From the IMG/VR virus record IMGVR_UViG_3300050821_009835, positions 62,001 to 126,000 of that record: DNA of 64,000 nt; one strand, given 5' to 3'. The translations under genes were made by a program, and so were the position numbers. A model generated the notes under the pieces. It ran no database searches, was not told where the DNA came from, and saw only the letters and a list, made by a program, of their open reading frames with translations. The stretch comes from a virus. Positions 16,351 to 23,483 of this stretch are shown here, piece by piece; position 1 is the first letter of the stretch; every line of letters begins with the position of its first letter.

Positions 16351-16357
16351 GTAGTTT
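16351..16357 (+). promoter_or_regulatory. GTAGTTT element before ligase N-terminal gene
   Basis: CCCGTAGTTTAAACC lies 12 bases upstream of the ATG at 16363 and resembles the GTAGTAT elements before neighbouring genes. No Shine-Dalgarno site is visible. Candidate promoter or leader signal. Confidence 0.25.
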
Positions 16358-16362
16358 AAACC

Positions 16363-17568
16363 ATGAGCACAATGACTACCCCTGTAGACCAGCGCATTGT
16401 CAACCTGAATCAGCAGCTCATTGAAGCCGCCGACGCTTATTACAAAAAAGCCTCTCCCATTATGTCTGACGTGGCATTCGACGCCAGTGAAAAAGAATTA
16501 AAACAGCTGGTTGCAGCCTACCCTCTGTATGCTTCACTTGCCACCTATCTACAGAAAGTCGGCTCTGACCTGAAGGCCGTTTCTGGTCGCACTCCTCACC
16601 GTATCCCGATGCTGAGCATCGAAAACATGTACACTGAAGAAGATTTCCTCGCTCAGTATGATCGTTTTGGTGGCGTCCCGGTTGTGATTGAACCGAAATT
16701 TGATGGCGTAAGTATTTCCATGACCTACGTGGACGGTGAACTGACCAAGGCGCTGACTCGCGGGGATGGTACCAGTGGCGAGGACATGACCGCGCAGGTT
16801 CGCTGCACCGAAATCCCCACCTCTCTGGGCAAGGTTCTTTCGAGGAGCAACGGCGAGCCCGTGAAGGTCCCCGCGCTGGTTGAAATTCGCGGCGAACTGG
16901 TCATGCACGAAACGACCTTGAAGGCTCTGAACGCCAAGTATGCCGCATCCGGCCAGAAGACCTACGCCAACACGCGCAACCTGACCGCTGGCACGATGAA
17001 GTTGAACCCGGCCAAGTATGCGGACACGATCCGCGAGCGCAAGATCACCATTCGCCCTTGGGACGTTATTGCTGACCAAGTTCCTGACAGCCGCATCGAG
17101 CGTCTCCGCATGATTAAAAATGCGGGGTTCAGCGAACCAGAAGGTATCTTGCTCACCGACCGTAGCCAAGTGATTCCGGCGCTGCGCAAGATGCTGGAAC
17201 TGAATAAAACTGCCGATATCTACCGCGACGGCGTAGTGATGAAGGTCGACAGCGTGAAAACAAGTCGCTCATTAGGACTGGCCTCCAAGTACACAAACTA
17301 TCAGACATGCTTCAAACCGCAAGGTGACAAGGGAGTTACTTATCTACGTGAAGTCGTGTGGCAAGTGGGAAGAACAGGTCGCATTTCTCCAGTGGGAATT
17401 GTAGATCCTATAGTCTTGGCTGGGGCTACTATTACTCGAGTCAATCTCAACAACATTACTTGGATTCGAGCTATGCGGATAAAGCTAGGAAGTCGGATTT
17501 CTTTGCTTCGCAGTGGGTCGGTAATTCCTGTAGTAGAACGAGTCTTGGATGACGATCCCTCAAAATGA
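16363..17568 (+). CDS. ligA: NAD-dependent DNA ligase, N-terminal part (adenylation and OB domains)
   Basis: The 401 residues cover the Ia region, adenylation domain and OB fold of bacterial-type LigA. The nucleophile lysine lies in EPKFDGVS (K112); YANTRNLTAGTMK, YRDGVVMKVDS and QVGRTGRISPVG mark later nucleotidyltransferase motifs and the OB start. It ends IPVVERVLDDDPSK then TGA, exactly where LigA normally goes on into the zinc finger. The rest (zinc finger, HhH, BRCT) is a separate gene at 18568, with an endonuclease gene in reverse between them. The two chains may associate into a working ligase. From about 16680 to 17230 codon third positions are more GC-rich than in the neighbouring genes. 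Confidence 0.9.
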   Translation: MSTMTTPVDQRIVNLNQQLIEAADAYYKKASPIMSDVAFDASEKELKQLVAAYPLYASLATYLQKVGSDLKAVSGRTPHRIPMLSIENMYTEEDFLAQYDRFGGVPVVIEPKFDGVSISMTYVDGELTKALTRGDGTSGEDMTAQVRCTEIPTSLGKVLSRSNGEPVKVPALVEIRGELVMHETTLKALNAKYAASGQKTYANTRNLTAGTMKLNPAKYADTIRERKITIRPWDVIADQVPDSRIERLRMIKNAGFSEPEGILLTDRSQVIPALRKMLELNKTADIYRDGVVMKVDSVKTSRSLGLASKYTNYQTCFKPQGDKGVTYLREVVWQVGRTGRISPVGIVDPIVLAGATITRVNLNNITWIRAMRIKLGSRISLLRSGSVIPVVERVLDDDPSK

Positions 17569-18499
17569 AATTCATTCGATGGCCCAGTTCTTTGCAGCGG
17601 TAATACTTCGCCAAATTCTGGGCTTTTTCTAACTGAAATATGTATTCACTCTTTACCTCAAAAATCCAGTTAAGGCGAGGCACGTAGAAATCTGGATAGT
17701 AACGTCGTTCTGTCCCATCCACATCAGTGTAAAAGATAGGTAACAACGAAGTCATTTCAAAATCAAAATCTTCTTCTCGAAATCCCTGTTGTAACAATTG
17801 CTCCAGAACTCCCGATTCATACCCAGCTAGAACGAGTACCCGACCCGATGGCAACCGAAATTTTTTGTGCTGATTCTTAGCCGCTGTAGACATGACCTTT
17901 CTGGCAATTTCATGGTTTTGCATTGGATGCCTTACTCCATAATTTTCAATAAAAGTCGCCACCGATTTTGCCTGTACAGCCTTTGTTTTCAAAGGATGCC
18001 CGCCAAATCTAGAAAGCCAAGTGGCTTGAGTCTTCGCGAGGATCTCTGGCACCTTTGAGGGGTGGTCCATTCCATACTTCTCTACCATAGATTGGTGAAT
18101 AGCATCTTGAACGATTTTGACAGAAAAGGGATTCTCAAAACCGTATCTTTCCAAACAAGTTTGCTTTCCTCTAGCCCGGATCCTTGGATTCTGGAAACCA
18201 ACGTCGTGAGTCTCTCTCATCGTCTTCTGTTTCTCGGCGTCTTTCATCCAGAGATTTCTATCTTTAAGCAACGCGGGGCAGTTTGCGAGGTTGTCCACGC
18301 AACATAATAATTGATTTTTGAATTGGAATCTTGCGATTCCACCACAACCGTAGGCACAAAAACCGGACCCTACATAGAGTTGTGGCTTACTCTTAGTCCA
18401 TGTTTTTCCTTTCAATTTGTCGATCGGACAATGAGCACGATGGGCATTGTGACTTTGGCTATTCTTGAATTCTCTGCCACATTCTGAACAAACTAGCAT
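17471..18499 (-). CDS. PD-(D/E)XK homing-type endonuclease inserted in the ligase gene
   Basis: This 342-aa protein opens with a C2H2-like finger (CSECGREFKNSQSHNAHRAHC without going further), then a second cysteine site (CAYGCGG..CC..NC). Next come three or four repeats of the form ERYGFENPF, EKYGMDHPS, SRFGGHPL and ENYGVRHP, typical of modular DNA-binding units of homing endonucleases. The C-terminal nuclease has YYPDFYVP followed by IFEVKSEY, the PD...EVK core. Its last 32 codons overlap the 3' end of the ligase part on the opposite strand. The paralogue at 19493 ends at the matching NF(I/V)(L/I)R position, so the extra tail (DRHPRLVL... to the stop) is read-through into ligase antisense. 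It probably spreads by cutting uninterrupted ligase genes. Confidence 0.85.
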   Translation of the reverse strand: MLVCSECGREFKNSQSHNAHRAHCPIDKLKGKTWTKSKPQLYVGSGFCAYGCGGIARFQFKNQLLCCVDNLANCPALLKDRNLWMKDAEKQKTMRETHDVGFQNPRIRARGKQTCLERYGFENPFSVKIVQDAIHQSMVEKYGMDHPSKVPEILAKTQATWLSRFGGHPLKTKAVQAKSVATFIENYGVRHPMQNHEIARKVMSTAAKNQHKKFRLPSGRVLVLAGYESGVLEQLLQQGFREEDFDFEMTSLLPIFYTDVDGTERRYYPDFYVPRLNWIFEVKSEYIFQLEKAQNLAKYYRCKELGHRMNFILRDRHPRLVLLQELPTHCEAKKSDFLALSA

Positions 18500-18555
18500 A
18501 CTAATTCCTTTGTTACAAATGGATTAGAAAGCTACCCGATTTTTGAGCATTAGTG

Positions 18556-18565
18556 GTAGTATTAC
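18556..18565 (+). promoter_or_regulatory. GTAGTATTAC element before ligase C-terminal gene
   Basis: The element ends two bases before the ATG at 18568, with no Shine-Dalgarno site. It resembles elements before other plus-strand genes and would let the detached ligase half be expressed on its own. Confidence 0.35.
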
Positions 18566-18567
18566 GA

Positions 18568-19500
18568 ATGATGACCACTACTGAAATTATCCCTCCTAAA
18601 AACTGCCCTGAATGTGGCCAAAAGTTAGATGTCTTTGAAGACAGCACAGAAGATGCAACCGAACACATTTATTGCACCAACACAGATTGCAAAGGTCGTG
18701 TGGTTGGGCATTTTTGCTTCGTGGGCGATCGCGAGGTTTTAGAGATTGACGGCCTTGGGCCGGAACTCTCAGCCAAACTAGTCACGGATGACTATGCACG
18801 AAACGTGGCTGAACTGGTAGAGTTTGCTGACGAAATTAACGATGCCATCACTAAGAATGGTGAAGGGCCAGTTACTAAATCACTCCAGAAAGAGGGTTTC
18901 ACCAGCGCCGTCGTAAAGATGGCGAAGTCGGTTCAACTGGCGAAGCATGCTTCTTGGGAGCGTTGGATTGCTGCACTGGGCATACCGATGGTTTCGGACA
19001 CGCTGGGTAAGATCATCGCAAAGGAGATGAAACTGACCGCTGATGATATGGTGAATCTAGTCAGCAAGTTCCGAGACTTTCTAAATTTGACCATCGCTGG
19101 CGTAGGACCAAGTAAGAAAGCTGCTCTACAGGATTGGCTCAAGACACCAGCTAATATCGACATCATCCAGTCTCTGGCGAAATCTGGTGTCAAGCCGACT
19201 CCGCTGGCTGCACCAAAAAACGTGAATGGACCGCTCAGGGATGTCGTTTTTTGTATCACAGGCGGGTTTCCTAACTTTGGGGAACGTACCGATATTGAAT
19301 CAAAATTATCCTCTCTCGGAGCTACCGCAAAAAGCGGAGTATCTAAAAAAACAAATCTCCTCCTTGTCGGGGAAGATGCTGGCGGCACCAAATTGAATGC
19401 CGCTAAGAAACTAGGTGTACAGCAAGTCGGAGAAGACTGGCTCCAGAGAGTCTATACTGAGCATGGTCTCCAAACTTGTGGTAATAAGTTTCCTATCTAA
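18568..19500 (+). CDS. ligA: NAD-dependent DNA ligase, C-terminal part (zinc finger, HhH, BRCT)
   Basis: The 310 residues start MMTTTEIIPPKNCPECG. The four-cysteine finger (CPECG...YCTNTDCKG) is followed by helix-hairpin-helix DNA-binding segments (EIDGLGPELSAKL, TIAGVGPSKKAAL) and a BRCT domain (DVVFCITGGFPNFGERTDIE ... GVSKKTNLLLVG ... KLGVQQVGEDWL). These are the domains missing from the gene at 16363, so the two are halves of one ligase. No catalytic residues lie here; on its own it would only bind DNA. I chose the tandem ATGs at 18568/18571 over the GTG at 18553. The stop overlaps the end of a second, convergent endonuclease gene by eight bases. Confidence 0.9.
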   Translation: MMTTTEIIPPKNCPECGQKLDVFEDSTEDATEHIYCTNTDCKGRVVGHFCFVGDREVLEIDGLGPELSAKLVTDDYARNVAELVEFADEINDAITKNGEGPVTKSLQKEGFTSAVVKMAKSVQLAKHASWERWIAALGIPMVSDTLGKIIAKEMKLTADDMVNLVSKFRDFLNLTIAGVGPSKKAALQDWLKTPANIDIIQSLAKSGVKPTPLAAPKNVNGPLRDVVFCITGGFPNFGERTDIESKLSSLGATAKSGVSKKTNLLLVGEDAGGTKLNAAKKLGVQQVGEDWLQRVYTEHGLQTCGNKFPI

Positions 19501-20278
19501 TCACAAAATTGAATTTGAATCCGGCCTTCAAACAGGCTTCGCGCTTCCTCAGATTATCTTCTTTCTGAACCATGAACGTCCACATTGATTTAACTTCAAT
19601 GAGCCAATTCTGTTCTGGGATGAAAATGTCTGGATAATACCGCGCCTTCTTACCATTACTTCTAGTGTACCAAATTGCCGGCATCTTTGTCGGATCAGTT
19701 TCTATTGAACAAACGGCTACCCCGCTCTTCAGAAGTTCCTTTAATACTTTACCTTCTGCTCCTTGAAACACAAAAGTTTTGCCCTGCAACTCTACGGTTT
19801 TCTTGCTCAATCGACCTTTCTGGAGAATCCGAAACATCATTGGATTCTGGAAGTGATGAGGGAAGCCGTAGTGTTTCATAAATGTTGCCACCTTCTTGGC
19901 TTGTATATCAGAGTTTTGGCTGGGGTTTTCCACACCATAGTTGGCTTTTAAGGTGGCGCGTATTTTCTTTTGAACTGTCTTTGAAGCAAAGGGATTCTTC
20001 ACTCCATATCTTTCTAAATTAGTGGCGGCAACCCTGTCTTGAAGTTCCTTAGTCTTATAAGGGTGATCAACCCCGTACCTCTCAATATTATGCTTTTTAC
20101 GCTGTGCCTGAACGTCAGGATTTTGATTAGGGTGGGGCACACCAAATCGTTCGGTGCAGGTCTTAATGGTTTTCTTTTGTATACCGGGGCAAGCGTTAGG
20201 AGATGGAGCACAGTAAATAGCCCCATTCTTCATTTGAAACAATCCAGTCCTGCCACAACCTTTACAATTATGCATCAT
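19493..20278 (-). CDS. PD-(D/E)XK homing-type endonuclease, paralogue
   Basis: The 261-aa protein is a paralogue of the one at 17471: a four-cysteine N-terminal finger (CKGCGRTGLF...CAPSPNACPG), at least four YG-type repeats (ERFGVPHPN, ERYGVDHPY, ERYGVKNPF, ANYGVENPS, KHYGFPHHF) and the nuclease core YYPDIFIP with LIEVKSMW. I start it at the ATG pair at 20278/20275 behind GAGGACT; the longer frame to 20371 crosses the plus-strand gene at 20353. It ends within the last codons of the ligase C-terminal gene. It probably cuts near the ligase 3' end in phages that lack it. Confidence 0.85.
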   Translation of the reverse strand: MMHNCKGCGRTGLFQMKNGAIYCAPSPNACPGIQKKTIKTCTERFGVPHPNQNPDVQAQRKKHNIERYGVDHPYKTKELQDRVAATNLERYGVKNPFASKTVQKKIRATLKANYGVENPSQNSDIQAKKVATFMKHYGFPHHFQNPMMFRILQKGRLSKKTVELQGKTFVFQGAEGKVLKELLKSGVAVCSIETDPTKMPAIWYTRSNGKKARYYPDIFIPEQNWLIEVKSMWTFMVQKEDNLRKREACLKAGFKFNFVIR

Positions 20279-20334
20279 AGGAGTCCTCACTAGATATGCA
20301 GAAAGTTGAATTACCTCTTTCGACGGTAAACACC

Positions 20335-20341
20335 GTAGTAT
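20335..20341 (+). promoter_or_regulatory. GTAGTAT element before 103-aa gene
   Basis: CACCGTAGTATAAG lies 18 bases before the ATG at 20353, in the gap left between the divergent endonuclease and this gene. It matches the elements at 15418 and 18556. Confidence 0.3.
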
Positions 20342-20352
20342 AAGACAAGGCA

Positions 20353-20664
20353 ATGTACGGTATCTGCCCAACTATCGAAGGATTTCACAGCCGTGAGCCG
20401 CACGAACAATTTGATGGGTGCAGCGGCTGGACGCCTGTGCCGCCGAACCCAGATCAGTCTCTGCGTGAACGTTTTCACCATGTGACGGTACTGGCTGGAT
20501 ATCAGAATGAAGGTCCCAGCCGAATTGTCGCTCAGTGGTACGATTTCCTGATGAATCAGGGGCGTGAAAGCTTTATTAAGATGCTTGAACGTTATGAACG
20601 AAGCAATGGTAACCCCATGGATGATCCTGAACCGGAAGCAAGCCTAAGCAAGCCTATGCTGTGA
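20353..20664 (+). CDS. Hypothetical protein, 103 aa
   Basis: It starts MYGICPTIEGFHSREP behind a weak AAGG site. The protein is acidic at the C terminus (NPMDDPEPEASL) and has a central helix (QWYDFLMNQGRESFIKMLERYE). Not recognised. It lies downstream of the endonuclease, so it marks the phage backbone resuming after the mobile insertion. Confidence 0.6.
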   Translation: MYGICPTIEGFHSREPHEQFDGCSGWTPVPPNPDQSLRERFHHVTVLAGYQNEGPSRIVAQWYDFLMNQGRESFIKMLERYERSNGNPMDDPEPEASLSKPML

Positions 20665-20726
20665 ATTTCACAACACGCAAACGGTTAAAAATCAATTTGG
20701 ATTGAGGTAAATTCAGGAGGAATAAA

Positions 20727-21098
20727 ATGTGTTTATCAGTTGTAAAACAAATCATCAAAAAACCTTCTTCTAAGGTTGTCACGGGGTATAAGTCTTTTGG
20801 CTTAAGTGAGGGCGTACGGGGTGCGAAGGCTCTGGAATTTCTTTTTATGGGAGGATTTGTACAAACTGACACTTGGCTAAAAGCGTCAGGAAGAGCTATA
20901 GGCAAACGCAATAAGAAATATCCAGCAGGTTTTCATGTCTATGCTTCCAAAGTCGGGGTCGAAAGAGAACAGGAAAGTATGGCGATTAAAGTAAAAATTA
21001 GAAAAATTGTTGCCCATGGTCATCAAGAAAAAGGAAGCAGACTAAAATGCTACGTGGCGAAAGAGATGTTTGTGAGCTCGGATGACGCTAATTGGTAA
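20727..21098 (+). CDS. Hypothetical protein, 123 aa (phage MCLS-type)
   Basis: The ATG is preceded by CAGGAGGAATAAA, an ideal ribosome site. The protein begins MCLSVVKQ and contains GYKSFGLSEG, KYPAGFHVYASK and a C-terminal strand set KVKIRKIVAHG. Small phage proteins with a similar YK-F ... P-x-GFH pattern are common and have no known role. Probably a small beta-rich cytoplasmic protein. Confidence 0.65.
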   Translation: MCLSVVKQIIKKPSSKVVTGYKSFGLSEGVRGAKALEFLFMGGFVQTDTWLKASGRAIGKRNKKYPAGFHVYASKVGVEREQESMAIKVKIRKIVAHGHQEKGSRLKCYVAKEMFVSSDDANW

Positions 21099-21131
21099 GG
21101 AGAGCAACTGTTTAGTGGTAAAAGGAGACTT

Positions 21132-21482
21132 ATGACCGACGGCACGACGGCAGCTTTGGGAATTAGCGCGATTGTTGTAGCCTGGCTGACTTGGGGAATA
21201 TGGGATCATTTCGCACACCGCCAACAAAAGAGAGATCAGCTCATTCAACCTCCCTTGACTCCTAAAGAAGAGCTTCAAGCAATCTTGAGCGGCGAAGATG
21301 AGGAAACCGACATTGGAGACATCATCTTCGATGAGGATGGCCAAGTTATGCCGGAATACGTTCAGCCACTTAAAGAGTTGGGAATTAAGATCAGAATAAC
21401 GAACACTTCTGACGGGCACGTAAGTACTGGTGACGACGGAATCTGTAGAACTGGTCCTGGTGCCACATTCTGGTATGATTAG
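21132..21482 (+). CDS. Membrane-anchored acidic protein, 116 aa
   Basis: The ATG follows AAAAGGAGACTT. Residues 7-27 (AALGISAIVVAWLTWGIWDHF) form one transmembrane helix, then a basic stop-transfer (HRQQKRDQ) and an acidic domain with several Asp/Glu runs. The order predicts an N-out, C-in or single-span anchor with a cytoplasmic acidic tail. Family unknown. Confidence 0.6.
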   Translation: MTDGTTAALGISAIVVAWLTWGIWDHFAHRQQKRDQLIQPPLTPKEELQAILSGEDEETDIGDIIFDEDGQVMPEYVQPLKELGIKIRITNTSDGHVSTGDDGICRTGPGATFWYD

Positions 21483-21512
21483 CATGAAACACGAGCATAG
21501 GAGGAGAAAACA

Positions 21513-21692
21513 ATGTTAACAGCTGAAGACAAGGCGTGGCTATCCGATTTGGGAGCACTCATGGTAGCCGCTGTTGTGCAGTCTATGATTGGCACTTTCA
21601 CTTCGCAAATTCAAAGCGACAGATGCAAAGACATACGTCAGTTTGGCCGAACCGGGAAATCCGAATACCAATCTGTTGCTCCAAGAACTTAG
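21513..21692 (+). CDS. 59-aa hypothetical protein
   Basis: A strong site GGAGGAGAAAACA precedes the ATG. The product is MLTAEDKAWLSDLGAL... with a hydrophobic centre (LMVAAVVQSMIGTF) and a basic end. Its stop overlaps the end of the convergent tail gene at 21689 by four bases. The ribosome site is the main support; a frame change near 21620 would give another plausible tail, so the C terminus is uncertain. Confidence 0.45.
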   Translation: MLTAEDKAWLSDLGALMVAAVVQSMIGTFTSQIQSDRCKDIRQFGRTGKSEYQSVAPRT

Positions 21693-22321
21693 CACTTCTT
21701 TTCACCATCTCCCGGTGGGACGTCGAAACCGTTAGCTGTTAGTGCAGCCGCGCCTTGCTTCGCTGGCCCTCCACCATAAGCAATTTGATAGTTACCACCG
21801 CCCTCTGGCTGGAACAGTGGGAATCCGAGGAAGAAGTTACCCTGAAACTCCAACCAGAATTGATGCAAAGGATGGTACCCGGCCCCAATCAAAGTCAGTT
21901 TTGCTTCTGCCACAGGCCGCTCTATGTTCGGGGTTGAAGTTGGTTGCATAGCCATGGTAACAAGGTGCGGCCAGATAGGAATATCTACAAGTTCGGACCA
22001 AGTCTTCTGTTTATTAACAAACTGATCCATGAATTTCTCCCAACCCGTGACGTTGTCAAAGATACTCACATCGTTGTGGAGCATGTAAAGAGAATGGCCG
22101 TAAATGAGTGTAGTTTGTACCTTGGGAACAATGAAATTGACTCTGAGAACCGGGGCTAGGCCATACCATTTAATAGACGAACCAGTTCCAGCTAAACCAC
22201 CTTCAGCATCCCATTCAAATCGTTCTCCTTCAGGCATCAATTTGACGCCGAGAATCTTACCTCTGCTCTTTGGGTAAAGAACCTTGGTGTGACGTTCGGT
22301 AGATGCTGGATTGCGGGCCAT
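21689..22321 (-). CDS. Putative tail or baseplate protein, 210 aa
   Basis: It starts MARNPASTERHTKVLY at an ATG overlapping the stop of the endonuclease remnant (TAATG). The sequence is beta-rich with aromatic strands (WLEFQGNFFLGFPLFQPEGG) and a Gly/Pro-rich end (YGGGPAKQGAAAL, FDVPPGDG). It is the last gene of a long minus-strand tail block, so a structural role is likely by position. No family recognised. Confidence 0.5.
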   Translation of the reverse strand: MARNPASTERHTKVLYPKSRGKILGVKLMPEGERFEWDAEGGLAGTGSSIKWYGLAPVLRVNFIVPKVQTTLIYGHSLYMLHNDVSIFDNVTGWEKFMDQFVNKQKTWSELVDIPIWPHLVTMAMQPTSTPNIERPVAEAKLTLIGAGYHPLHQFWLEFQGNFFLGFPLFQPEGGGNYQIAYGGGPAKQGAAALTANGFDVPPGDGEKKC

Positions 22322-22518
22322 TAGGATGCTCCTTTAGCAAAGCTGTCGTATGGTTTGTTTAGCACACCAAAAGGTAGAAATTCAAAAACTTCACCATCGT
22401 TTGAAACTGCCACCAAGAATTCCCATCCAGAATCAAGGCATGCTGCTCCCTTACAGAAAAGAACACCGTAATCCCGGTTGAAGAAATATCGAGATTTCAC
22501 TTCGATGATTCTGCGCAA
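22321..22518 (-). pseudogene. Remnant of a PD-(D/E)XK homing endonuclease
   Basis: The 65-aa frame from TTG 22518 begins RRIIEVKSRYFFNRDYGV and goes on ...AACLDSGWEFLVAV. This lines up with the C terminus of the two full endonucleases (LIEVKSMWTF...REACLKAGFKFNFVI). The zinc finger, YG repeats and the PD half of the active site are gone. The remnant sits between two tail genes and shares a TAATG junction with the downstream one, so it has been kept in the operon as an in-frame fragment. Probably inactive. Confidence 0.6.
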
Positions 22519-22530
22519 TTTCGGCTGAAA

Positions 22531-23301
22531 TCAAAATTGCAGTATCCATTCTATAATTATGTTGATTCCCGCCGGAAGTATAATCGGGGGTGTGGTAATA
22601 TAATTCACCAAAACCACAGAATTCAGATTCGGAACCGGGACACCCTGCGAATTCGGTGGAACAAAATAGGGAGCGGTTAGCATGTTAGTGCCTGTGAAGC
22701 TTCCTGCCGTGTACTGACCACCACCGATAAGCCCCATCTCGCGAATACCCACCCCAATTAAATTATCAGTGGTTGCATTTAAGATGGTTTGGAAACTAAC
22801 CTGCAGAGAAAAATTGGGCAGCGGGTTAAAATTCGAATCCACGAATTGAATCGAAGACAAACCCTTGCGTAGCACTTGAGAGATTAAAGCTGTCTGCTGA
22901 GGGGTTTGAGTAGGCTGCGTTTGTGGTGCCCATGTAGGAGATCCAGTACCGAGTGCAAGCCCCCAGATACCGAAGAGTGGGCCAGTATGATTTGGTTGCG
23001 GGTTTGCTGAGTTAGCGGGTGTCTGTCCAAATTGATAGGGGTTCTGGGGAGTGAATGCTTCACCTGGTGCGTAATTCGAAGCCCAGAAGGCGAAGAGATA
23101 TTTTGTCGTATTTACAATGATGTTATTATCCTGAAAGATAACCTCACCGTTATCCTCACGACGAGCGATGACACGTCCGTGACCTATGGGATTGGAAATT
23201 TGTTCCGCTAAGTTATTACGTTGCGCTTGTTGAGCAGCCCGTGCTGTGTTACCTTCAGAGCCAATTAAATATTTCTGATTATCATCCATTACAGAATTCA
23301 T
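22531..23301 (-). CDS. Tail fibre or tail-associated structural protein
   Basis: In the 256-aa product the N terminus is helical (NTARAAQQAQRNNLAEQ), then Asn/Pro/Thr-rich strands and a hydrophobic C terminus (PPIILPAGINIIIEWILQF). The segment SLQVSFQTILNA...LIGVGIREMGLIGGG resembles the conserved strand-turn-strand seen in tail fibre or collar proteins whose motif ends LREAGL. The ATG overlaps the stop of the 53-aa gene upstream. A structural part of the virion is likely. Confidence 0.55.
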   Translation of the reverse strand: MNSVMDDNQKYLIGSEGNTARAAQQAQRNNLAEQISNPIGHGRVIARREDNGEVIFQDNNIIVNTTKYLFAFWASNYAPGEAFTPQNPYQFGQTPANSANPQPNHTGPLFGIWGLALGTGSPTWAPQTQPTQTPQQTALISQVLRKGLSSIQFVDSNFNPLPNFSLQVSFQTILNATTDNLIGVGIREMGLIGGGQYTAGSFTGTNMLTAPYFVPPNSQGVPVPNLNSVVLVNYITTPPIILPAGINIIIEWILQF

Positions 23302-23459
23302 GGTCTATACCTTTCCCGTAGTACCACAAGGAAATCCCAAACAAAATGGAACACCCTAGTGCCATATATGTTGCAACGATCCATAGTAAACCAGATTAGT
23401 AACAAAATGAAGATGTGCAGATCGATCACATCTCCTCGTGTCCATGGACCCATATCCAT
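23298..23459 (-). CDS. 53-aa membrane miniprotein
   Basis: The frame runs from ATG 23459 (MDMGPWTRGDVIDLH...) to a TGA that overlaps the ATG of the tail gene (ATGA). Residues 11-26 (VIDLHIFILLLIWFTM) form a transmembrane helix and the C terminus is basic (VLRERYRP). GAGGAC lies about ten bases upstream. It fills an otherwise empty 180-base gap. A holin-like or lysis accessory role is possible but unsupported. Confidence 0.5.
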   Translation of the reverse strand: MDMGPWTRGDVIDLHIFILLLIWFTMDRCNIYGTRVFHFVWDFLVVLRERYRP

Positions 23460-23483
23460 TAAAGAATAGTCCTCATTCGTGCT

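Noticed and set aside
16549-17169. 206-aa minus-strand frame
   Set aside because: Entirely antisense to the ligase adenylation domain, with its conserved motifs on the plus strand.
17569-18567. Group I intron or intein in the ligase gene
   Set aside because: The inserted gene is on the opposite strand, the first part ends in its own stop and the second has its own start; no intein splice motifs and no visible intron core.
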